A DNA stretch of 64,000 nucleotides from an uncultured Christensenellaceae bacterium (GCA_910586985.1 CAJUKK010000005.1:62001-126000); one strand, 5' to 3'; positions 17,193-25,781 are shown, numbered from the stretch's first letter. A program made the numbers and translations. Notes: a model not told the origin generated them from the sequence alone.

Positions 17193-18353
17193 TTAATAGT
17201 AGCGGTCAAGAATATCGTCCGCTGCCTCCTTCATAAGATTATTTTCATGATACAAAGCGAGGATTGTATAACGGTCGCGGATCAAATGCGCCTCAAACAA
17301 CATGTTGCGCATTGTATCGCGCGATATTCCGATCTCTGAAAATTGAGTCGGACAATCAAACTTTCGCAAAACATTTAACACGTCCTCGGGAGAAGGCAAT
17401 TCTTCCGCTTGCTTTATTATGATCTCCCGCCCTGCAAAATCTTTCCGCTCTTTAACGGTGCGATAAAGATAGAGCGAAACCGCCGTTCCCAAACCCACTT
17501 TAATCCCGTGCAACGGAATAGACCGTCCGCGGCGCAAAAAATCCATTTCAAGGTAATGACTCATATGATGCTCAGCGCCTGACGCAGGTCTGGAATTGCC
17601 CGCAAGCACCATAGCGTAACCCGATATGAGCAAAGCGTTCATGAGCGTTTTTACTCCCGCTTGTTCCCCCGCGAGGATCGCGGGAATACCGGCGTTACAG
17701 GTGTCAACCGCATTGCGCATGAGCGCTGCCGCCTGCGTAACAAAACGTTCGTTTTTGAGCAACGAAGATATCTTCCAATCGGATAAAGCGGTATACTTTG
17801 CAAGAATGTCCCCAACGCCCGCGCCCGTCATAATGCGCGGCGCGCCGGTCAAAACAGAATAATCGATCAAAACATCGCTTGCAACCTGTGCGGGATAGGT
17901 AATTTTTTTTCCTTTTTCAATAACGGGCGTTACGCCCGAAGTATATCCGTCCATCGAAGGAGCAGTCGCATAAACGCCGCTCGGTATTCTCAAACGACTG
18001 CCGACATATTTGGCAAGATCGTTGAGCGTACCCGAACCGACAGCCAGCAAATATTCCGCATCCTGCACATGCGCGCCACAGTTTTCAATGGTCGCTTCGT
18101 CAAGCGCCGGCTCTTTTGATGGGCAGGTATAAACCGAAAACGCAACGCCTTCCGCTTTAAAAAGCTCAAACAGTTGCCGCGCAAAGCAAAGCGTCGATTC
18201 GTCGGTAAGAAACAAAACTTTTTTACCGCGGACATGGCGAAAAAAGACGGGAAAAGTCCCGTCCTTCCGCTCCTCGGCATTGACTCCGAAAGCCAATGAC
18301 AATTTTTGTATATCTCTACTATTATTAATATTCACTTGCATACGAAATTGCAA
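17193..18353 (-). CDS. egsA: sn-glycerol-1-phosphate dehydrogenase (AraM/EgsA family)
   Basis: NAD(P)-dependent reduction of dihydroxyacetone phosphate to sn-glycerol-1-phosphate is the known activity of the family (archaeal lipids; AraM in Bacillus). The 386 residues show VGSGTLNDLAKYVG (nucleotide loop), ATAPSMDGYTS, ITGAGVGD-like MTGAGVGDILAKYTALSDW, SGAEHHMSHYLEM and HGIKVGLGT, which carry the metal-binding Asp and two His. The frame opens with TTG at 18353, five bases after GAAGGA; ATG at 18341 is the alternative. It overlaps the regulator gene. The exact substrate in this organism is uncertain. Confidence 0.88.
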   Translation of the reverse strand: MQFRMQVNINNSRDIQKLSLAFGVNAEERKDGTFPVFFRHVRGKKVLFLTDESTLCFARQLFELFKAEGVAFSVYTCPSKEPALDEATIENCGAHVQDAEYLLAVGSGTLNDLAKYVGSRLRIPSGVYATAPSMDGYTSGVTPVIEKGKKITYPAQVASDVLIDYSVLTGAPRIMTGAGVGDILAKYTALSDWKISSLLKNERFVTQAAALMRNAVDTCNAGIPAILAGEQAGVKTLMNALLISGYAMVLAGNSRPASGAEHHMSHYLEMDFLRRGRSIPLHGIKVGLGTAVSLYLYRTVKERKDFAGREIIIKQAEELPSPEDVLNVLRKFDCPTQFSEIGISRDTMRNMLFEAHLIRDRYTILALYHENNLMKEAADDILDRYY

Positions 18354-19243
18354 ACAATTCCTTCGTCGTAATCGCCGAATCCTTTGCCAAACAGCGTAAT
18401 GCCGCCGCGGTGCACGGCGTCCTCGGGGACGAAAATACGAAACTTGATCTGACCGCCAGCTTCAACGTTCAATTCGCTCAACTTTGTTTCCGAAACCTTA
18501 ATCCCGCAGATAAAAGTCCCCTCTCCGTTGACGGTAACAAGAATTTTTTTACCGTACTGACCCAGATTCCCGAACCACCACGAAGGATTACACGTGCCGG
18601 AACGATCGTTGTATTCCCCTTTGCTCATATACGAGCCAAGCGTCTGCCCGTTGACGGAAAAATAAATATCGCTCGGATAATAAGCGGAATAACCGGGAGC
18701 TTCCGAAGCAATTTCCATGGAAAACTGTAATTCTATAAGCTCCGACTCAGGCGTTAAATAATTGGGAACGAGATATTCTACGTATCCCCATGCCATCCAC
18801 AAAAGTCCCGCTTTGATGCGTTCGGGATAGGAGAAACATGCGGGATCGTCAAACCGACCGATAACTTTATCTCTCGTAGCAAGTCCGCAAGTGGGATGAA
18901 TATCGTAACCGACGTAGTGTCCTATATCGATATGCGCCGCCTCTACGCGCCCTTCCGACTGCGGCTGACCGTTAAAGTCGATAATAATTTTATCCGCCGC
19001 AAGACTGCAAATTTTTTGCGTGCCGCGGATACCCGACTGCGTCGTAATTTCTATTAAACCCGCCTCGTGTAATTTTTTAACGTGAGAAGTAATCGCGCCG
19101 TTCGACACGTTAAACGTCTTGGCAAAATAAGCAAGATTAAGTTCCCCTTTTTTTAACAGTTCCTCTAAAATGCCCAAACGCACGTCTGAATCGAGCGCCT
19201 CATACAAAAGTTTCCCTTGTCTGAAATCTTTCAGGTAGATCAT
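18332..19243 (-). CDS. ArsR-like winged-helix regulator with C-terminal beta domain
   Basis: 303 residues. Residues ~10-85 form a winged helix: EALDSDVRLGILEELL, NLAYFAKTFNVSNGAITSHV, KKLHEAGLIEI. The remaining ~215 residues are beta-rich and aromatic, and look like a ligand-binding domain of the jelly-roll kind (WMAWGYVEYLVPNYLTPES, IYFSVNGQTLGSY, SWWFGNLGQYGKKI), though I cannot name it. The ATG at 19243 follows GAGGTG by seven bases; the longer frame to 19297 runs through the -10 region and is rejected. As first gene of the egsA operon behind a strong promoter it probably controls its own operon, with a sugar or polyol ligand as a guess. Confidence 0.8.
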   Translation of the reverse strand: MIYLKDFRQGKLLYEALDSDVRLGILEELLKKGELNLAYFAKTFNVSNGAITSHVKKLHEAGLIEITTQSGIRGTQKICSLAADKIIIDFNGQPQSEGRVEAAHIDIGHYVGYDIHPTCGLATRDKVIGRFDDPACFSYPERIKAGLLWMAWGYVEYLVPNYLTPESELIELQFSMEIASEAPGYSAYYPSDIYFSVNGQTLGSYMSKGEYNDRSGTCNPSWWFGNLGQYGKKILVTVNGEGTFICGIKVSETKLSELNVEAGGQIKFRIFVPEDAVHRGGITLFGKGFGDYDEGIVCNFVCK

Positions 19244-19268
19244 AATACAACACCTCAAATCTACGATT

Positions 19269-19297
19269 ATTATACACCTTCGCCGTAAATTCGTCAA
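19269..19297 (-). promoter_or_regulatory. Sigma-A promoter of the regulator-egsA operon
   Basis: TTGACG (19292-19297), 17-bp spacer, TATAAT (19269-19274) on the minus strand, 26 bp upstream of the regulator ATG. Confidence 0.88.
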
Positions 19298-19308
19298 GAC
19301 TATTTCTG

Positions 19309-19326
19309 GAAATTTTTAAAAATTTC
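19309..19326. promoter_or_regulatory. 18-bp A/T palindrome upstream of the -35
   Basis: A perfect self-complementary 18-mer, GAAATTT plus TTAA plus AAATTTC, lies 12 bp upstream of the -35 of the egsA operon. It could be an operator for the first gene of that operon or an UP-type element; its A/T richness means chance is possible. Confidence 0.4.
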
Positions 19327-19339
19327 AATTTAATCTAAA

Positions 19340-19378
19340 ATAAAAGAAATATCTGCACTTATAGAGCAAATATTTCTT
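19340..19378 (-). terminator. Terminator of the XRE repeat-protein gene
   Basis: Minus-strand hairpin with arms 19370-19378 and 19344-19352 (9 bp), one mismatch, then a further 3 inner pairs; it is followed by TTATTTTAG. Low GC content makes it a modest terminator. Confidence 0.6.
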
Positions 19379-19414
19379 CTCATCTTTTTTGAATATTCCA
19401 TTATTTATTTGAGT

Positions 19415-20221
19415 TCAGCTCAACGTGTGCGCAACGCTTTGAATAAAACTTCCAAGCCAACCGCCGATATTCTCGTTACAGTAATCGCCAAGTTCCAAAA
19501 TCATTTCCGGCATGCGGAATGCATGTTCGCCGATTGCATTAGATCTGCCTACGGCAATAAATCCGCTTGCCCAATCCCCCATTGCATATTGCCCCACAGA
19601 TGCTCCGCCAACTGCGATATAGCCGATCGAAAGTCCTCCAAAACTCATAATCCCGATTGCAACGCCGCCAAACGCAATCGCGCCGATTCCGACCGCGCCC
19701 GCTCCAAACAAAAGTCCGACCGCAACCGAACCGAACGCCAATAATCCCAACGAAAGCAATCCGAAAGATAATATCCCGAGCGACAGTAAACCGAACGAAC
19801 ACAATCCCGTCGCAACGTTACCGAACGCAAAAATGCCTTTGGCGCGATACATTCCCAACCCGAAGTTAATATGTACGAGAGGCAATCCGAACAGCTCTGT
19901 TTTAGAGATATATTCGTAATGCATATTGCCCACGCGGCGAATAAATATCCCGTTTGTTTCTTCCCTTGTTTCTTCCTTTGTTTCTGTCGCTTTTTCTTTG
20001 AAATCTTCCTGATCGGAAACCCGCGTCGTGCCAAAGAGCAGCTCGTCGGCAGAAATCGAGAACATTTTACACAGCTCCAAAATTTTTTCCGTCTCGGGAA
20101 ACGCGGCATCCGACTCCCATTTCGAAACCGCTTGTCGGGAAACACCCAATTTTTCCGCAAGCTCTTCCTGCGTAAGACCCGCATTTTTTCTGCATTCGTA
20201 AATTTTTTGACCTGTCGTCAT
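19415..20221 (-). CDS. XRE-family regulator fused to a glycine pentad repeat domain
   Basis: 268 residues. Residues 1-64 are a Cro/CI helix-turn-helix (TGQKIYECRKNAGLTQEEL, LGVSRQAVSKWE, AFPETEKILELCKMFSISA). A Glu/Thr/Lys linker follows. From residue 134 to 225 a Gly recurs every five residues (134, 139, 144 and so on, with one extra residue near 170) in the pattern G-x-x-[A/S]-x, about nineteen units. The remainder is a short amphipathic tail. The pentad period fits a beta-solenoid better than membrane helices, although the stretch is also hydrophobic. Start chosen by GGAGG six bases before the ATG. Repeated GTTGCGTT sites in the promoter suggest autoregulation. Confidence 0.85.
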   Translation of the reverse strand: MTTGQKIYECRKNAGLTQEELAEKLGVSRQAVSKWESDAAFPETEKILELCKMFSISADELLFGTTRVSDQEDFKEKATETKEETREETNGIFIRRVGNMHYEYISKTELFGLPLVHINFGLGMYRAKGIFAFGNVATGLCSFGLLSLGILSFGLLSLGLLAFGSVAVGLLFGAGAVGIGAIAFGGVAIGIMSFGGLSIGYIAVGGASVGQYAMGDWASGFIAVGRSNAIGEHAFRMPEMILELGDYCNENIGGWLGSFIQSVAHTLS

Positions 20222-20248
20222 ACGATCCTCCGTTTGTTTGATATCCTC

Positions 20249-20316
20249 ATTGTACAGTGACAAAACAAATAACGCAACCGTCTTTCCGTTGCGTTTTGTC
20301 AACTTTGGGTTGCGTT
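20249..20316 (-). promoter_or_regulatory. Promoter with three GTTGCGTT operator-like repeats
   Basis: On the minus strand a TTGCGT (20272-20277) / TACAAT (20249-20254) promoter has a 17-bp spacer. The octamer GTTGCGTT occurs at 20288-20295 and 20309-20316 in the same orientation 21 bp apart, and inverted at 20271-20278, where it covers the -35. The inverted pair can also form an 8-bp hairpin followed by ATTTGTTTTG that may terminate rarA transcripts. Confidence 0.6.
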
Positions 20317-20347
20317 TACATGATAATTGCTTAAATTACATACTAAT

Positions 20348-21652
20348 TTATTTTTGTCCTTTTCTTTCGCGATTTTTCTTCACCTGTTGTTCAAACCCGT
20401 GATCGGACGGTTCATAATACACTTTATCTTTTAAAGAATCGGGCAGATATTGCTGTTTAACCCATCCGCCGAAATTGTGCGGATAGAGATATTTTCCGCT
20501 CTCCGCTTTCTGCTCTTTGCTCCCGTAAGAATTGTCCCGCAGATAATGCGGGATATTATCGTCGCGCGCGTTTCTTGCATCTGCTTTCGCTCCGTCAAGC
20601 GCGCATACGACGCTGTTGCTTTTTTCCGCCTCGCAAACGTAAATGATCGCCTCGGTCAGCGGCAAGAGTCCTTCCGGATAGCCCATATTTTTAAACGCAG
20701 TCAACGCGGACGTTGCAACGACGAGCGCCTGCGGATCAGCCATACCTACGTCCTCCGCCGAATGTGCAATCAACCGACGGAATACCAAGAGCGGATCGCA
20801 TCCGCCTTCGATAAGTCTCATCGCATAATAAATCGCGGCGGAGGAATCGCTCCCGCGGAGCGACTTGCAAAATGCCGATAAAATATCGTAATATAAATCC
20901 TCGTTATAAGAGAGCGCTTTGCGTTGAATAGACTGTTCCGCATCTGCAAGACGGACATGAATATGTCCCTTTTCATCGGGCGGCGTAGTAAGCACGGCAA
21001 GTTCGAGGGCGTTATACGCCGTTCTTAAATCCCCGCCTGCCGTCTGTGCGATATGATTCAGCGCGTCGTCGTCCACCTCCGCAAGATAAACGCCAAGTCC
21101 CTTGCGCTTGTCGCCAAGCGCGCGCACGAGAGCGCCGCGGATATCCTTCACCGTAAGAGAACGAAATTCAAACACACGGCAACGGGATACGATTGCGGGC
21201 GTCATAGACGCATACGGATTTTCCGTTGTCGAACCGATAAACAAAATCGTCCCCTGTTCGATGGCGGGGAGAAGCGAATCGGATTGCGTTTTATTAAATC
21301 GGTGACACTCGTCAAGCATAAGGTAGGTTCGCTTATTGTACATTTTTAAATTGTCGCGCGCCTGTTCCACCGCTTTTTTTACGTCGGCTACGCCCGCATT
21401 GACGGCGTTGAGTTTGATAAACTCCCCGTTTGTCTGTGCTGCGATGATATTGGCAAGCGTCGTTTTACCGCAGCCGGGAGGGCCGTAAAAAATGCAACTT
21501 CCGAGGCGATCGAGCGAGATCGCGCGTCGAAGAAGAGACCCTTCCGCAACTATATGCCCCTGCCCCACAAATTCCTTCAATGTGCTTGCACGCATGCGTT
21601 CGGCGAGCGGCTTTGCTTTTTCTTCGTTTTCGTTAAAGTCAAATAAATCCAT
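20348..21652 (-). CDS. rarA: Replication-associated recombination protein A (MgsA/RarA AAA+ ATPase)
   Basis: AAA+ ATPase acting at stalled replication forks. 434 residues with PLAERMRASTLKEFVGQ at the N-terminus, Walker A GPPGCGKTTLAN, Walker B LMLDECHRF, sensor GSTTENP, and the C-terminal tetramerisation region (RDDNIPHYLRD, YLYPHNFGGWVKQQYLP) characteristic of RarA. It overlaps the upstream patatin gene by one base (TAATG), a tight coupling. Confidence 0.94.
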   Translation of the reverse strand: MDLFDFNENEEKAKPLAERMRASTLKEFVGQGHIVAEGSLLRRAISLDRLGSCIFYGPPGCGKTTLANIIAAQTNGEFIKLNAVNAGVADVKKAVEQARDNLKMYNKRTYLMLDECHRFNKTQSDSLLPAIEQGTILFIGSTTENPYASMTPAIVSRCRVFEFRSLTVKDIRGALVRALGDKRKGLGVYLAEVDDDALNHIAQTAGGDLRTAYNALELAVLTTPPDEKGHIHVRLADAEQSIQRKALSYNEDLYYDILSAFCKSLRGSDSSAAIYYAMRLIEGGCDPLLVFRRLIAHSAEDVGMADPQALVVATSALTAFKNMGYPEGLLPLTEAIIYVCEAEKSNSVVCALDGAKADARNARDDNIPHYLRDNSYGSKEQKAESGKYLYPHNFGGWVKQQYLPDSLKDKVYYEPSDHGFEQQVKKNRERKGQK

Positions 21653-22443
21653 TATTCTCCCAACAGCCGTTTGATTTTTTCAACGTTCTCTTTACCGAGC
21701 TCATAACCCTTGTCGTATGCAAACTGCAAATTTTTAATTTTATACTGATCCATTGCGCCTAGATCGGGTTCGAGCCACAGATCGACGATCTTGCTGCGCG
21801 CGCGCCGCTTGCCCTGCGTCGAACGGGTATCCATAATATCGATACAACGAAGAAGCGTATCCACGAGGTTTCCCGTCGGTTTCTTTACCGTAAGATCGCC
21901 CAATACGTCGACGGCGACAACAACTTCCGCCCCCATTTCTTTTAGTTCCTCCGTCGGAACACGCTCTAAAATACCGCCGTCTACCAACGTCATACCGTCG
22001 AAAACGGCGGGAGTAAACGCCCCCGGAATGGAGCTGGAAGCAATTGCCGCATCGATAACGTTTCCTTTATTTAACCGCACCACGCGTCCGGAATTCAGAT
22101 CGGTGGCAACGCAAACGAACGGAATATCCAAGTCGTCGAACGTCTTATCACCGATATACTCCTCCATCAGTTGGCGCGCTTTGTTCATGCGCAATAAACC
22201 GTTCGCTTTCAAAGGCAAAACGTTGAGCGAGGCAATACGCGACAGGCGCAATTTCAGCGCGCGTTCTTTCAGCACGGCAAGCGGAATGCCGGCGCAATAA
22301 CATGCGCCCACGATCGCGCCCATAGAACAGCCGCTCACAAAATCCGCTCTGATTTTCGCCTCTTCGAGCGCCTGTAAAAAGCCGATATGCGCTACGCCGC
22401 GCGACCCGCCCGAACCAAGCGCAAGTCCTAATTTTTTACGCAT
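21652..22443 (-). CDS. Patatin-like phospholipase family protein
   Basis: 263 residues with the oxyanion-hole LGSGGSRGVAHIGFL, the nucleophile GCSMG (G-x-S-x-G) and the Asp of VDGG, so the Ser-Asp dyad is complete. Similar to RssA/YchK-type cytosolic patatins: no signal peptide or membrane segment. Substrate unknown. Clear ribosome site (GGAGG, 8 nt spacing). A second paralogue is at 40330-41172. It is divergent from ylbJ, with only 31 bp between the two start codons. Confidence 0.88.
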   Translation of the reverse strand: MRKKLGLALGSGGSRGVAHIGFLQALEEAKIRADFVSGCSMGAIVGACYCAGIPLAVLKERALKLRLSRIASLNVLPLKANGLLRMNKARQLMEEYIGDKTFDDLDIPFVCVATDLNSGRVVRLNKGNVIDAAIASSSIPGAFTPAVFDGMTLVDGGILERVPTEELKEMGAEVVVAVDVLGDLTVKKPTGNLVDTLLRCIDIMDTRSTQGKRRARSKIVDLWLEPDLGAMDQYKIKNLQFAYDKGYELGKENVEKIKRLLGE

Positions 22444-22474
22444 ATTTTGAACCTCCGATACGTAAATACTCTAT

Positions 22475-23431
22475 ATGCATATTGCAAAAAAAACTCTGTC
22501 TTTCATCTTAACCGTTATTTTGATTTTCACGTTTGCGGTCTTTTTGAGCGCGCCGGCAAAATATGCGGAGAGTATTACCAAAGGAATATCCCTCTGGGCG
22601 GTAAGCGTTCTTCCCGCCACCTTTCCGCTTTTGTTTTTAACTTCGCTGATTACGGAACAACACATTTTTAGAAAGTGCTCCGCAAAAATGGCGCCGGTCA
22701 CAAAAAAACTTTTCCGCATTTCGGGAATGGGCGGCTCAATCGCTCTTCTTTCCGTATTTTCAGGTTATCCCGTCGGAGCGCGATCTCTTTTAAATCTTTA
22801 CGAGACAAGTCCCTACCCCCGTGACGAAGGTTTCCGGCTCTCATGCCTCGCCTCCACCTCCGGACCGAGCTTTATCGTCGGCGTCGTCGGATCGATGATG
22901 TTCAAGAGCGCAAAAGCAGGCTGGCTCATGTTTTTATCCCACCTGATCGCCGTCTTTTTCGTCTGCTTTCTCCTCCGTTTTACCGCGCGTACACAAACGG
23001 AAACAACTTCCCGCGTTTTAAAACAAAACAACGGATCGCTGTTTGATAAGATCTGGTCGTCCGTCGTTTCCGTCCTCTGCGTAGGCGGGCTGATTGCTAT
23101 CTTTTCCTGTTTTTCCGATATGCTGACAGATATCGGAGTATTTTCCGTTGCAAGCGCTTTCGGCGGGCACGCCGCCTATGCCGAGGGAGTTCTTCGCGGA
23201 CTTATGGAGATGACGACGGGATGCGCCGAGCTTTCCGCAATAAAAACTCCGCTTTCCGTTGCGCTCTCCTGCTTTTTAATCACTTTCGGCGGTCTGTGCG
23301 TTCTGTTGCAGCAGCTATCCTTTCTGTTGCCGACAGGCGTAAAAGCCGCGCCCTTTATTTTCGTCAAATTTTTACAGGCAATTCTTGCAGGCACTGTATG
23401 CTATGCGCTCGTAAGCGCTTTCGGATTTTAA
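22475..23431 (+). CDS. ylbJ: YlbJ-like sporulation/nucleoside-recognition membrane protein
   Basis: 318 residues, about eight hydrophobic segments. Signature stretches: VLPATFPLLFLTSLI, VFSGYPVGARSL, TSGPSFIVGVVGS and a final TFGGLCVLLQQ, matching the Gate/nucleoside-recognition domain of YlbJ and SpoVAB-like maturation proteins. In Bacillus YlbJ is needed for spore coat/cortex formation; no other sporulation gene is seen here, so the organism need not sporulate. One of the few plus-strand genes. No convincing ribosome site precedes the ATG. Its stop overlaps that of the convergent pheA by 4 bp. Confidence 0.8.
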   Translation: MHIAKKTLSFILTVILIFTFAVFLSAPAKYAESITKGISLWAVSVLPATFPLLFLTSLITEQHIFRKCSAKMAPVTKKLFRISGMGGSIALLSVFSGYPVGARSLLNLYETSPYPRDEGFRLSCLASTSGPSFIVGVVGSMMFKSAKAGWLMFLSHLIAVFFVCFLLRFTARTQTETTSRVLKQNNGSLFDKIWSSVVSVLCVGGLIAIFSCFSDMLTDIGVFSVASAFGGHAAYAEGVLRGLMEMTTGCAELSAIKTPLSVALSCFLITFGGLCVLLQQLSFLLPTGVKAAPFIFVKFLQAILAGTVCYALVSAFGF

Positions 23432-24234
23432 TACGCGCCCAAAATGCGAAACCGCATGCACAAACTTTCCGCTTCTAAAATCGCCTTTGAAACGGTAACC
23501 GAGCCGATATCCCCTGCAAACTCAATAAAAAATCGGTATTCTCCGAACGATTGGGGAATCGGTCGGCTCTCGATACGCGTTAAATTCAGACCGTGTTTTT
23601 CGAAAACGCGCAAAAGTTCGGCAAGCGCCCCCGGTTTATGGGCGCAAACGGCGCAAAAAAACACCATATCGCTATGTTGCGGTAAAATATCCGTTCTTTT
23701 CACACACAACATAAAACGGGTAAAATTATTTTTTTCGTTGGCGATATTTTCGTCGGAAAGGACGAGTCCTTCGCCGCGCACGTGTCCGCCCACGATTCCT
23801 GCGGAATCCGCGCCGATTTTTTCAAGACACTCCGCCGTAGACTGCGTAAAAATACGGCGGACTTCGGGTAAATTTCTCTCCAAAAATTCCGAACACTGTC
23901 CGATCGCCTGTTCGTGCGAGTAAACGCACTTGATCCGTTCATACGGAACATGCCCGCGCGTTACAAGTCGGTGATCGATCGGCAAAACGCATTCCTTAAC
24001 CGCAAATATTTCCTGTCCGTCGAGAAGATCGAGATTTTGCAAAACGCCGCCTTGAATAGAATTTTCAATCGGCAAAACCGCAAAATCGATCTCGCCCGAT
24101 ATAAGCGCGGAGACAACGGCGGGAAAACTGCCAAAGAGCAATATCTCGCAATTATCGCAAAACTTCATTGCGGCAAGTTGCGAATAACTACCCTGCGGTC
24201 CCAGACAGCCGATTTTTTGCAATGTATTCTGCAT
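23428..24234 (-). CDS. pheA: Prephenate dehydratase
   Basis: Converts prephenate to phenylpyruvate for phenylalanine synthesis. Residues 1-185 carry the catalytic domain (CLGPQGSYSQLAA, PIENSIQGGV, NNFTRFML with the catalytic Thr of the TRF motif). Residues ~190-268 form the ACT regulatory domain (HKPGALAELLRVFEKHGLNL, IESRPI in the ESRP-like Phe-binding motif), so Phe feedback is expected. No chorismate mutase domain is fused. It follows the DAHP synthase gene by 24 bp. Confidence 0.93.
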   Translation of the reverse strand: MQNTLQKIGCLGPQGSYSQLAAMKFCDNCEILLFGSFPAVVSALISGEIDFAVLPIENSIQGGVLQNLDLLDGQEIFAVKECVLPIDHRLVTRGHVPYERIKCVYSHEQAIGQCSEFLERNLPEVRRIFTQSTAECLEKIGADSAGIVGGHVRGEGLVLSDENIANEKNNFTRFMLCVKRTDILPQHSDMVFFCAVCAHKPGALAELLRVFEKHGLNLTRIESRPIPQSFGEYRFFIEFAGDIGSVTVSKAILEAESLCMRFRILGAY

Positions 24235-24258
24235 GCCGAACGCGCCTCCCTGCTTTAC

Positions 24259-25287
24259 TTATGCTTTGTATGCAATATCGAGAATCAGCCGCTCCGTATC
24301 CGCCCAACCGAGGCACGGATCGGTGATCGACTTACCGAATATCTCGTCGTGTTTCTGACAACCCTCTTCAAGGAAACTTTCGATCATGAATCCTTTGATA
24401 ACGCTCTTGAAATCCGCGCTGTACTTTCTGTTTTGTAATACTTCTTCGACAATACGGATTTGCTCGTGAAATTTCTTGTTTGAATTGGCGTGATTGGAAT
24501 CGATGATAATCGCGGGATTTTTGAGTTCCCCTCCGCTCTTTTTATACCCATCCAGCACCTGCATTACCGTTTCATAGTGATAATTGGGGATATCGTTCCC
24601 GTAATTATCCGACATTCCGCGAAGAACGGCGTGCGCATATTCGTTTCCCGCCGTCTCCACCTGCCAATTATGGTATTTAAAGACCTGCGGACTCTGCGAC
24701 GCATAGATGGAATTGAGCAATACGGGTATGCTACCGCCCGTCGGATTTTTCATCCCGACGGGAAGTTCGATTCCGCTCGAAACGAGGCGGTGCATCTGAT
24801 TTTCGCTCGACCGCGCGCCGACCGCAATATACGTAAGAAGGTCTTCGACATATGCGTAATTCTCGGGATAGAGCATCTCGTCCGCCGCAGAAAGTCCCGA
24901 CTCCTCGATCGCATGGATATGCAAATCGCGAATGGTTCGTATCCCCTTTAAAATATCCTCTTTATTCTCGGGATCGGGCTGTGAAAACATGCCCTTGTAA
25001 CCTACGCCTTTACTGCGCGGTTTATTGGTGTAAATGCGGGGAATGAGTACAAGCTTGTCCTTTACCTGTTCGTTGAGTTTTCCCAGCCGTTTTACGTACT
25101 CGAGCACGGGGCGGGATTCGTGCGCGGAACAAGGTCCGACAATCACGAGCAATTTGTCCTCGCGCCCTGCAATTACGTCTTTTGCAAGCCTGTCCCGCTC
25201 GCCTTTGACCTTCTGCAACGATGCAGGGAGCGGCTGCGCCGCTAAAATCTCTTCTGCCGAGGGGATCCCGATTTGTTTTTTAAACAT
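24259..25287 (-). CDS. aroF: 3-deoxy-7-phosphoheptulonate synthase (class I DAHP synthase)
   Basis: First step of the shikimate pathway, from phosphoenolpyruvate and erythrose 4-phosphate. The 342 residues show LVIVGPCSAHE, YTNKPRSKGVGYKGMF, the GARSSENQMHR motif, GMKNPTGGS, IIDSNHANSNK and the C-terminal SITDPCLGWADTE: the AroFGH (E. coli-like) type, with the metal-binding Cys, His, Glu and Asp. No fused chorismate mutase. Its neighbour pheA makes the pair a start-and-branch module separate from the aroCBEQK cluster. Confidence 0.94.
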   Translation of the reverse strand: MFKKQIGIPSAEEILAAQPLPASLQKVKGERDRLAKDVIAGREDKLLVIVGPCSAHESRPVLEYVKRLGKLNEQVKDKLVLIPRIYTNKPRSKGVGYKGMFSQPDPENKEDILKGIRTIRDLHIHAIEESGLSAADEMLYPENYAYVEDLLTYIAVGARSSENQMHRLVSSGIELPVGMKNPTGGSIPVLLNSIYASQSPQVFKYHNWQVETAGNEYAHAVLRGMSDNYGNDIPNYHYETVMQVLDGYKKSGGELKNPAIIIDSNHANSNKKFHEQIRIVEEVLQNRKYSADFKSVIKGFMIESFLEEGCQKHDEIFGKSITDPCLGWADTERLILDIAYKA

Positions 25288-25301
25288 ATATTTTTCCTTC
25301 T

Positions 25302-25781
25302 TTAAAAAGTTTTTCCCTTTTGTATAATACGGTAAACCGCCTCCGGCACATACTGCGCATACGGCTGATTAAATGCGATGCAGTTTTTAACGAGCGACGA
25401 GCTGACGTGAAGATGTTTCTGTTCGGAAGGTATATAAACGGTAATCATATCCCCGCTCAGATCCCTGCTCGCGTAAAAGTCCGCATTTTCGTAATCGAGG
25501 TCGATCGCATTTCGGATTCCGCGCACATAAAAGGGCGTATTCTCTTCCTTCAGCAATTCGACGATTGTCTTATCCCATACGACGCACCTGACGCGGTCTT
25601 CGTTTTCATACGTCCTCTTAATCATTTCCGCACGCAAGTCCGACGGAAACAGACAGGATTTCGTTCTGTTCTCTGCAACCGCAACAATCACTTCGTCGAA
25701 TATCTTTAAACACTTTTCTACCGTATCGGAATGTCCTACGGTAAACGGGTCAAACGTGCCCGCAAAGACGCACTTTTTCAT
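25302..25781 (-). CDS. coaD: Phosphopantetheine adenylyltransferase
   Basis: Adenylates 4'-phosphopantetheine in coenzyme A synthesis. 159 residues starting MKKCVFAGTFDPFTVGHSD with the T-x-GH nucleotidyl-transfer motif; YVRGIRNAIDLDYE and HVSSSLVKN follow as in all CoaD. The open frame extends to 25877 but the ATG at 25781 overlaps the rsmD stop (ATGA) and gives the family start. The rsmD-coaD order is typical. Confidence 0.95.
   Translation of the reverse strand: MKKCVFAGTFDPFTVGHSDTVEKCLKIFDEVIVAVAENRTKSCLFPSDLRAEMIKRTYENEDRVRCVVWDKTIVELLKEENTPFYVRGIRNAIDLDYENADFYASRDLSGDMITVYIPSEQKHLHVSSSLVKNCIAFNQPYAQYVPEAVYRIIQKGKTF

Noticed and set aside
20271..20295. Inverted GTTGCGTT pair as the rarA terminator only
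   Set aside because: The stem could terminate, but the T-tract is poor, the loop is long and a third copy 21 bp away points to operator sites; kept as mixed regulatory region.
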